NCBI GenBank assembly: GCA_947631215.1
Contig: CANRKN010000059.1
Location: forward strand, 1-12,521
DNA length: 12,521 bases
Source: an uncultured Oscillospiraceae bacterium
Lineage (GTDB): Bacteria > Bacillota_A > Clostridia > Oscillospirales > Oscillospiraceae
Direction of reading: 5' to 3'
In this document: positions 6,986-12,521 of the stretch, in pieces
Layout: each line of letters starts with the position of its first letter
Position numbering within the stretch: the first letter of the stretch is position 1
Program-made: the position numbers and the translations under genes
Notes under the pieces: generated by a model
What the model was told of the DNA's origin: nothing
The model's input: only the letters and a program-made list of their open reading frames with translations
Database searches by the model: none

Positions 6986-8464
6986 TCAGCCGTTCAGCGC
7001 CGGGAACACACCCTTCAGGGCGGGGTAAATCTTCCGGAACTTCCGGTACTGGGTCTCATACCGGGCGGCAATGGCCGGGTCGGGCTCTACCGTGCCGGTG
7101 ACCTTCACCAGCTTATCCGCGGCCTCCTGCACGGAGGCGTATTCCCCGCAGGCCACCGCCGCGAGGATGGCGCCGCCATAGCCGGGACCCTCCTCGGACT
7201 CGATGAGCTCCAGCTGGATATCGCACACATTGGCGATGATCTTCCTCCACAGGGGGCTCTTGGCCCCGCCGCCGCAGATGCGGCTCTTCTTTACGTCCAC
7301 GCCCAGGCTCCGGGCCACCTCCAGGCAGTCCCGGATGCCGAAGGCCACGCCCTCCAGCACAGCCTGGGTCATGTCGGAGCGGCTGTTGTCCATGGTCAGG
7401 CCCACGAAGCAGCCGCGGGCGTCGGTGTCGTTGATGGGGCTGCGCTCGCCCATGAGGTAGGGCAGGAAAAACACGTGGTTGGCGCCCAGCTTTTCGTCCA
7501 TGATGGGCTTCTGCTCGGCGGGGTAGTCCGTAGTGCCCACGATGTCGTCCATCCACCACTTGTTGCAGGAAGCGGCGGAGAGCATGCAGCCCATGAGGTG
7601 GTAATTGCCGTCCGCGTGGGCGAAGGCGTGCAGGGCGTTATGGGGGTCCACGCCGAAATGCTCACTGGAGATGAAGATGGTGCCAGAGGTGCCAAGGCTG
7701 ATGTTGCAGCCTCCCTCCCCCACCGTGCCGGTGCCCACCGCCGCGGCGGCGTTGTCCCCCGCCCCGGCGCAGACCTTCACGCTCTGGGGCAGGCCCAGCG
7801 CTTCCGCCATCTCGGGTTTGAGCGTGCCCACCACCTCATAGCTTTCAAAGATGCGGGCCATCTGGTCCTCCCGGATGCCGCAGATGTCCAGCATTTCCCG
7901 GCTCCAGCATTTGTGCTCCACGTCGAACAGGAGCATGCCGGAGGCGTCGGACACGTCGGTGCAGTGCACGCCGGTGAGCATGTAGTTTACATAATCCTTC
8001 GGCAGCATGATCTTCGCGATCTTCGCGAACAGCTCCGGCTCATGCTTTTTCATCCACAGCAGCTTCGGCGCCGTGAACCCGGCGAAAGCGATGTTGGCGG
8101 TATACTTCGACAGCTTCTCCTTGCCGATGACGCCGTTGAGGTACTCCACCTCTTCCGCCGTGCGGCCGTCGTTCCAGAGGATGGCGGGGCGCAGGACGTT
8201 GTCGTCCGCGTCCAGCGCCACCAGCCCGTGCATCTGGCCGCCGCAGCCGATGCCCGCCACCTGAGTTTTGTCAAAGCCCTCGGTGAGCTCCCGGATGCCC
8301 GCCACGGTCTGGCGCATCCAGTCCGCCGGGTCCTGCTCGGACCAGCCGGGATGGGGAAAGCTCAGGGGGTATTCTTTGGATACGATGTTGAGGATCTTCC
8401 CCCCGCCGTCCATGAGCAAGAGCTTGACGGCGGAGGTGCCCAGGTCTACGCCTATGTACAGCAT
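6986..8464 (-). CDS. xylB: Xylulokinase-type FGGY carbohydrate kinase
   Basis: The 492-aa cytosolic kinase transfers phosphate from ATP to a ketose, classically D-xylulose to D-xylulose 5-phosphate for the pentose phosphate pathway. It has the N-terminal phosphate-binding motif DLGTSAVK (7-14), the xylulokinase-typical GQMHG (76-80), the catalytic Asp in AGAGDNAAAAVG (D237; equivalent to E. coli XylB D233), GTSGT (258-262) and a C-terminal CGGGAKSPLW ATPase-fold segment. Length is close to E. coli XylB (484 aa). The ATG at 8464 has AAGGAG upstream and lies 13 nt after the permease stop. The family also includes ribulokinases and other ketose kinases, and no xylA is seen here, so D-xylulose is the best guess but not certain. 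Confidence 0.9.
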   Translation of the reverse strand: MLYIGVDLGTSAVKLLLMDGGGKILNIVSKEYPLSFPHPGWSEQDPADWMRQTVAGIRELTEGFDKTQVAGIGCGGQMHGLVALDADDNVLRPAILWNDGRTAEEVEYLNGVIGKEKLSKYTANIAFAGFTAPKLLWMKKHEPELFAKIAKIMLPKDYVNYMLTGVHCTDVSDASGMLLFDVEHKCWSREMLDICGIREDQMARIFESYEVVGTLKPEMAEALGLPQSVKVCAGAGDNAAAAVGTGTVGEGGCNISLGTSGTIFISSEHFGVDPHNALHAFAHADGNYHLMGCMLSAASCNKWWMDDIVGTTDYPAEQKPIMDEKLGANHVFFLPYLMGERSPINDTDARGCFVGLTMDNSRSDMTQAVLEGVAFGIRDCLEVARSLGVDVKKSRICGGGAKSPLWRKIIANVCDIQLELIESEEGPGYGGAILAAVACGEYASVQEAADKLVKVTGTVEPDPAIAARYETQYRKFRKIYPALKGVFPALNG

Positions 8465-8477
8465 GATACGCTCCTTA

Positions 8478-9650
8478 TCAGCCGGCCTTGCCGGTCTTGT
8501 GGTTGGACACCACGTCGAAGATGACGGCCACCAGCAGCACCGCGCCCTTGACCACGTACTGCCAGTTGTTGTCCAGGCCGATGATGCTCATGCCCTGGTT
8601 GATGACGCCCAGCAGGATGGCGCCCACCATGATGCCGGACACCGTGCCGGAGCCGCCGTAGGCGGAGGCGCCGCCGATGAAGCAGGAGCCGATGGCGTCC
8701 ATCTCGAAGGAGGTGCCGGTGTCGCCGTTGACGGAGCCGATACGGGCGGCCATCAGCAGGCCGGAAAGGCCCGCCAGGAAGCTCATGGAGGCGTAGGCCA
8801 TGAAGTAGACCCGCTTGGTGTCGATGCCGGAGAGCTTGGTGGCCTTCTCGTTGCCGCCCACCGCGTAGAAGTAGCGGCCGAAGGCGGTCTTGGAGGTGAT
8901 GAACGCGTAGATGAGCACCACCGCCAGCACCCACAGGGCCATCACGGGGATGCCCTTGTAGTGGGCCAGCTTCCAGGTGTAGACCAGGATCAGCGCGTCG
9001 ATGACGATGATCTTGCCGAAGGCGCTGGTGGCGGAGGCCATCTTATAGCCCTTGCGGGCCTTCTTGGCCCGGCTCAGGATCGTGTTGAGCAACAGCAGCA
9101 CCGCCACGATGGCGCCCACGATGAACGCGGACCACTTCACGTCGCCGTCGATGCCGGGTATCTGGATGTAGGAGGCGAAGATGTTGAGGAACAGCTGGTT
9201 ATTGATGCTCACGGTCCGGGAGCCCAGGACCACACGGCCCAGGCCGCGGAACAGGAACATGCCCGCCAGGGTGCAGATGAAGGGCGGGATATGTACGTTG
9301 CCGATCCAGAAGCCCTGCCACACGCCGATGACCGCGCCCGCGGCCAGGCAGATGAGGATGACCAGGATGGCGTTCAGGTCCGTCTTGGAGAGGAGCTGCG
9401 CGCCGATGGCGCCGATGAGGCAGACCGTGGAGCCCACGGACAGGTCCACGTTGCCGCCGGTCAGGATGCACAGCAGCATGCCGCAGGCCATCACCAGCAC
9501 GTAGGCGTTCTGCAGAAGAAGGTTGGACATGTTCTGCGGATACAGCAGCCGCCCGCCCGTCAGCACGGCGAACAGGGCGAATACCACCACCAGGGCGATG
9601 ACCATGGTGTATTTTTTGATGAATTGAGCAGCTTTTGTCTTTGTCGTCAT
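8478..9650 (-). CDS. mmsB: Multiple-monosaccharide ABC transporter permease (MmsB/GguB type)
   Basis: The 390-aa membrane protein is the pore of a CUT2-class sugar importer. It has about nine or ten hydrophobic segments, GGNVDLSVGS (65-74, the family's G-G-x-D-L-S-V-G-S), the cytoplasmic coupling loop AVGGNEKATKLSGI (263-276) and the late GCSFIGG-like GSCFIGGASAYGGSGTV segment. Length and the extra hydrophilic middle region (SRAKKARKGYKMAS, about 193-206) fit GguB/MmsB rather than the shorter RbsC. The ATG at 9650 is chosen because GGGGAG precedes it; a TTG at 9671 in frame overlaps the mmsA stop and has no better ribosome site. It lies 17 nt after mmsA and works with MmsA and ChvE. Confidence 0.92.
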   Translation of the reverse strand: MTTKTKAAQFIKKYTMVIALVVVFALFAVLTGGRLLYPQNMSNLLLQNAYVLVMACGMLLCILTGGNVDLSVGSTVCLIGAIGAQLLSKTDLNAILVILICLAAGAVIGVWQGFWIGNVHIPPFICTLAGMFLFRGLGRVVLGSRTVSINNQLFLNIFASYIQIPGIDGDVKWSAFIVGAIVAVLLLLNTILSRAKKARKGYKMASATSAFGKIIVIDALILVYTWKLAHYKGIPVMALWVLAVVLIYAFITSKTAFGRYFYAVGGNEKATKLSGIDTKRVYFMAYASMSFLAGLSGLLMAARIGSVNGDTGTSFEMDAIGSCFIGGASAYGGSGTVSGIMVGAILLGVINQGMSIIGLDNNWQYVVKGAVLLVAVIFDVVSNHKTGKAG

Positions 9651-9667
9651 TTTTAACTCCCCCGCTA

Positions 9668-11203
9668 TCAAGCTTTATCGGATTTGAGGATCGCGGCCAT
9701 GATCTTCTCCTGGGTGGCGTCGGCGGCGGCCATCTCCGCCACCATGCAGCCCTCGTTCATGACGTATATCCGGTCGCACATGCCCAGCAGCTCCGGCATC
9801 TCGGAGGAAATCATGATGACGGACTTCCCCTGGGCCACCATATCGTTCATGATGCAGTATATCTCGTATTTCGCGCCCACGTCGATGCCGCGGGTGGGTT
9901 CGTCCAGCACCAGCACGTCCGCGTCCGCGAACATCCACTTGGCCAGCAGCACCTTCTGCTGGTTGCCGCCGGAGAGGTTGCCCACAAGCTGCTGGACGGA
10001 GGGCGTCTTGGTGTTCAGCTTTTCCCGGAACTCCTCGGCGGCGGCGTTCTCCTTGTCCACGTCGATGACGCCGTGGGAGCAGACCTTTTCCAGCCGCGCG
10101 AGAGTGGTGTTCTGGGCGATGGATTCCTCCAGGACCAGGCCGTTGCCCTTCCTGTCCTCGGTGACGTAGGCAAGGCCCGCCTCGATGGCCGCCCGCTCGC
10201 TCTTGAGCTTTATGGGCTTGCCGCCGATGGAGAGCTCCCCGGAGATGTTGGTGCCGTAGGAGCCGCCGAAGATGCTCATGGCAAGCTCCGTGCGTCCCGC
10301 GCCCTGCAGGCCGGAGAAGCCCACGATCTCGCCCTTGTGGACGTTGAAGGAGACGTTGTCCACCACCTTCTTCTCGATGTATACGGGATGGTAGACGGTC
10401 CAGTTTTTGACCTCCATGCCGATCTCCGGGGAGATCTTGTGCTCCCGGGCGGGATAGCGGTCGGAGAGCTCCCGGCCCACCATGCCCCGGATGATCCGGT
10501 CCTCGTCCACCTTCCGGTCGGTGTTGTCGATGGTCTCGATGGTGGCACCGTCCCGGACCACGGTGATCTTGTCGGCCACGTAGGCGATCTCGTTGATCTT
10601 GTGGGAGATGATGATGGAGGTGAGCCCCTGCTTCTTGAAGTCCAGCAAAAGGTTCAGAAGCATGCGGGAATCCTCCTCGTTCAGCGAGGAGGTGGGCTCA
10701 TCCAGTATGAGCAGCTTCACGTTTTTGCTGAGGGCCTTGGCAATCTCCACCAGCTGCTGCTTGCCGGTGCCGATGTCCTTGATGAGGGTGGTGGCGTCGT
10801 CCTTGAGGCCCACCTGGTTCATGTGCTGCTCCGCCTCATGGTAGGTCCTGTCCCAGTCGATGCCCAGCCTGCCCTTCCGCTCGTTGCCCAGGAACATATT
10901 CTCCCCGATGGACAGCTCCGGGATCAGCGCCAGCTCCTGGTGGATGATGACGATGCCCTTCTCCTCGCTGTCACGCAGGGTCTTGAACCGGCACTCCTGG
11001 CCCTCGTAGATGATGTCGCCGGTATAGGTGCCGTAGGGATAGATGCCGCTGAGCACGTTCATCAGGGTGGATTTGCCGGCGCCGTTCTCGCCCACCAGGG
11101 CGTGTATCTCGCCCCGCTCCACCTCCAGATTCACGTTGTCCAGGGCCTTTACGCCGGGGAATTCCTTTGTGATGTTTTTCATCACAAGAATGTTTTCTGC
11201 CAA
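9668..11203 (-). CDS. mmsA: Multiple-monosaccharide ABC transporter ATP-binding protein (MmsA/GguA type), TTG start
   Basis: The 511-aa protein carries two fused ATPase domains and powers the ChvE-MmsB importer from the cytosolic side. The first domain has Walker [10 protein letters not shown] (38-46), Q-loop Q89, a degenerate signature GTGKQQLVE, Walker B LLILDEPT (164-171) and switch H201. The second domain has the usual degenerate Walker [10 protein letters not shown] (298-306, Arg for Lys), LSGGNQQK (410-417), Walker [10 protein letters not shown] (431-439) and Ser in place of the switch His (SSEMPELL). The first site is therefore likely to be the active one with composite partners. The start is placed at TTG 11201-11203, giving [17 protein letters not shown], 8 nt after AAGAGGAGG. 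The in-frame ATG at 11236 adds 11 non-family residues upstream of the ribosome site. The gene ends in tandem stops TGA TAG. Confidence 0.92.
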   Translation of the reverse strand: MAENILVMKNITKEFPGVKALDNVNLEVERGEIHALVGENGAGKSTLMNVLSGIYPYGTYTGDIIYEGQECRFKTLRDSEEKGIVIIHQELALIPELSIGENMFLGNERKGRLGIDWDRTYHEAEQHMNQVGLKDDATTLIKDIGTGKQQLVEIAKALSKNVKLLILDEPTSSLNEEDSRMLLNLLLDFKKQGLTSIIISHKINEIAYVADKITVVRDGATIETIDNTDRKVDEDRIIRGMVGRELSDRYPAREHKISPEIGMEVKNWTVYHPVYIEKKVVDNVSFNVHKGEIVGFSGLQGAGRTELAMSIFGGSYGTNISGELSIGGKPIKLKSERAAIEAGLAYVTEDRKGNGLVLEESIAQNTTLARLEKVCSHGVIDVDKENAAAEEFREKLNTKTPSVQQLVGNLSGGNQQKVLLAKWMFADADVLVLDEPTRGIDVGAKYEIYCIMNDMVAQGKSVIMISSEMPELLGMCDRIYVMNEGCMVAEMAAADATQEKIMAAILKSDKA

Positions 11204-11220
11204 ATCCCATGCCTCCTCTT
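11201..11220 (-). promoter_or_regulatory. Ribosome site and TTG start of mmsA with an out-of-frame decoy ATG
   Basis: On the minus strand AAGAGGAGG (11212-11220) is followed by one base, an ATG (11208-11210), and then TTG (11201-11203). The ATG is out of the mmsA frame and too close to the ribosome site (1 nt), while the TTG is 8 nt away, the preferred distance, and opens the conserved MmsA N-terminus. A weak start plus decoy may lower ATPase output relative to chvE; that effect is inference. Confidence 0.7.
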
Positions 11221-11227
11221 TGCCTCG

Positions 11228-11242
11228 CCCGGCCATGCCGGG
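11228..11242 (-). other. Short 6-bp hairpin just upstream of the mmsA ribosome site
   Basis: CCCGGC and GCCGGG arms (11228-11233 and 11237-11242) with a 3-nt loop form a small GC-only stem, 7 nt upstream of the mmsA Shine-Dalgarno sequence. It could bound the processed 5' end of the mmsA message or tune ribosome access; no function can be shown from sequence. Confidence 0.35.
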
Positions 11243-11259
11243 ACAGGCGGATATGGAAA

Positions 11260-11286
11260 GAGGGGCGGGGTCATCCCCCGCCCCTC
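11260..11286 (-). terminator. Intercistronic hairpin between chvE and mmsA, probable partial terminator/mRNA stabiliser
   Basis: A perfect 11-bp, nearly all-GC stem (11260-11270 with 11276-11286) with a 5-nt loop lies in the 119-nt gap after chvE, followed on the minus strand by TTTCCATAT. The T run is short, so read-through is likely. In ABC importer operons such a hairpin after the binding-protein gene commonly leaves more binding protein than ATPase and permease by partial termination or protection of the 3' end; its position here fits that pattern. Confidence 0.75.
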
Positions 11287-11322
11287 GGTCTAGCTATGCG
11301 TCAGATAAGGCTTATGTACCTA

Positions 11323-12438
11323 TCAGGTGGTAGCGGCGGTGGATACCAGGTACTCGCCGTCCCACTCATACAGGCCGGTATCGACCAGCAGGTCCAGGTT
11401 GTCCTTCGTGATCACGTAGGGGACCAGCAGGTAGGAGGGGATGATGCCGGTGCCGTTGTCATAGCTCTCGGTATCATAGGAAGCCTCCGCGCCCAGGCTC
11501 TCCAGCAGCTCCTCGGCAGGAGTCTCGCCGGCCAGGATGGCCTTGCCGAGCTCCAAGGTAGCGCCGGCCTCGTCGGACACGTTCTTGTAGACCGTCATGG
11601 TCTGCAGGCCGTTGACGATGTTCTCCAGGTTGGCGATATCGCCGTCCTGACCGGTCACCAGGGGCTGGTTGTCGCCGGCATAGTCGGAGGTGATGGCCTG
11701 CGCGACGCCCAGAGCGGTGGAGTCGTTGGAGCACAGGGCCACGTCAAGGACGGTGCCGTCGGAGTAGTAGGAAGCCAGGGTGTTCTGCATGTTGGTCAGA
11801 GCGGTGTCGGTGCTCCAGGCGGGAGTGGCGACCTGCTCGAACTCAGTCTTGCCGGAGGGGATGTTCAGGATGCCCGCGTCGATGTAGGGCTTCAGGGTGT
11901 CGAACGCGCCGCCGAAGAAGAAGCCGGCGTTGTTGTCGGCGGGGTCACCGGCGGTGAACTCGATGTTGTAGGTCTTGGAGGTGTCCTCCAGGTCCAGGCC
12001 CAGGGTGTCGATGACGAACTGGCCCTGCAGCACGCCGACGGTGTAGTTATCGAAGGAGACATAGTAGCTGATGGCGTCGGTGTTCATGATGAGACGGTCA
12101 TACGCGATGACGGGGATGCCCGCGTCCTTCGCGTCGGCCAGGGTCTGGGTCAGGCTCTCGCCGTCGATGGCGGAGATGATGAGCAGGTCCACGCCGTCGG
12201 CGATCAGGTTGCCGATGTCGTTGTTCTGCTGGGTGATGTCGTTGTCGGAGTACACCAGCTCAACGCCGTAGCCGGCGGCCTCAAACTGCTCCTGCAGATA
12301 CTCACCGTCACGGTTCCAGCGCTCCAGGGAACGGGTGGGCATGGCGATGCCCACGGTCTTCTCCTCGGCGGCGAAGCCCATGGCGCACAGGCTCAGGACC
12401 ATGACCAGCGCGAGCAGGATGGAAAGTGCCTTTTTCAT
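11323..12438 (-). CDS. chvE: Multiple-monosaccharide ABC transporter substrate-binding protein (ChvE-like)
   Basis: The 371-aa exported sugar receptor has a clear signal peptide (MKKALSILLALVMVLSLCAM, then GFAAEE) and a periplasmic-binding-protein type I fold. Conserved ChvE stretches are VGIAMPTRSLERWNRDG (29-45), LIISAIDGESL (86-96), IAYDRLIMNT (111-120), FDNYTVGVLQGQ (129-140), DPADNNAGFFFGGA (165-178) and VTGQDGD (261-267). ChvE-type receptors bind several aldoses, including galactose, arabinose, xylose and glucose. The ATG at 12438 follows GAGGAGAA. It is the first gene of the operon in the window and the start of an inferred nine-gene transcript. The only signal-peptide Cys (C18) sits after Leu, so the usual lipobox is not met. 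The gene ends in tandem stops TGA TAG. Confidence 0.93.
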   Translation of the reverse strand: MKKALSILLALVMVLSLCAMGFAAEEKTVGIAMPTRSLERWNRDGEYLQEQFEAAGYGVELVYSDNDITQQNNDIGNLIADGVDLLIISAIDGESLTQTLADAKDAGIPVIAYDRLIMNTDAISYYVSFDNYTVGVLQGQFVIDTLGLDLEDTSKTYNIEFTAGDPADNNAGFFFGGAFDTLKPYIDAGILNIPSGKTEFEQVATPAWSTDTALTNMQNTLASYYSDGTVLDVALCSNDSTALGVAQAITSDYAGDNQPLVTGQDGDIANLENIVNGLQTMTVYKNVSDEAGATLELGKAILAGETPAEELLESLGAEASYDTESYDNGTGIIPSYLLVPYVITKDNLDLLVDTGLYEWDGEYLVSTAATT

Positions 12439-12521
12439 AGTGGTTCTCCTCGTATAATAAGTTTGAAAGTTAATAATCCAGATATCAGCAGGCTTAGAGA
12501 TGCCCGTGATACAATAGCTGT
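12439..12521 (-). promoter_or_regulatory. Leader and probable promoter region of the sugar operon (unresolved, cut by window end)
   Basis: These 83 nt upstream of chvE include a strikingly AT-rich stretch (12452-12482) in an otherwise GC-rich window, and the ribosome site at 12444-12451. AT-rich -10-like hexamers are present, but the one nearest the gene (TATTAT at about 12453-12458) would start transcription within the ribosome site. I could not assign a convincing -35/-10 pair. No cre site or riboswitch was recognised. The main promoter may lie beyond the window edge. Confidence 0.4.

Noticed and set aside
10971..11210. Short minus-strand ORF starting at the ATG right after the mmsA ribosome site
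   Set aside because: It is out of frame with the conserved MmsA sequence, the ATG is only one base from AGGAGG, and its translation is low-complexity; treated as a decoy start, not a gene.
8268..11293. Two long plus-strand open frames opposite mmsB and mmsA (about 460 and 550 codons), plus one opposite xylB
   Set aside because: Antisense shadows of GC-rich genes; their translations are rich in His, Asp, Gly and Val with no domains, and the opposite strand encodes strongly conserved transporter proteins.
12439..12521. Catabolite-repression (cre) operator or sigma-A promoter upstream of chvE
   Set aside because: No stretch fits the cre consensus with the central CG, and AT-rich hexamers near the gene are too close to the ribosome site or lack a -35 partner; the region is also cut off by the window end.

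Overview
The window looks like chromosomal DNA from a GC-rich Bacillota (Firmicutes) bacterium, probably of the Oscillospiraceae/Clostridia type. This is an inference from the very high G+C at third codon positions, strong AGGAGG-type ribosome sites, and the mix of DegV, membrane-anchored XRE regulator, asparagine synthetase and ChvE/Mms-type sugar importer genes. No phage, insertion sequence, CRISPR array, tRNA or rRNA was seen. Coding density is very high, and no gap of more than 300 bases lacks a gene.

Left part (1-3417): the 3' end of a DegV family gene (+) converges on a membrane-anchored XRE regulator (-) across a 13-bp hairpin. The regulator is divergent from a complete class II asparagine synthetase gene (asnB, +). 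The asnB leader contains a terminator-like hairpin ending 25 nt before the start codon. A perfect 14-bp inverted repeat then ends asnB and also faces the end of the large minus-strand operon.

Main part (3424-12438, all on the minus strand, read right to left): a nine-gene sugar uptake and catabolism operon. The order is chvE (sugar-binding protein), a 119-nt gap with a strong hairpin, mmsA (double ATPase), mmsB (permease), a xylulokinase-type FGGY kinase, a 97-aa two-helix membrane protein, a YczE/YitT-like membrane protein, a DUF4867 (cupin-like) protein, an L-fucose/L-arabinose isomerase-fold protein, and a 145-aa protein of unknown function. From mmsA onward the genes overlap or lie within 34 nt of each other, so they are very probably one transcript.

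The proposed flow is: ChvE-MmsAB imports an aldose, the isomerase makes the ketose, and the kinase phosphorylates it. No xylA, aldolase, epimerase or transketolase gene is present, so the true substrate is open. The isomerase may stand in for XylA, or the substrate may be another pentose or 6-deoxyhexose. The least understood part is the four-protein set of 2-TM protein, YczE-like protein, DUF4867 and 145-aa protein embedded in the operon; this is the best candidate here for undescribed biology.
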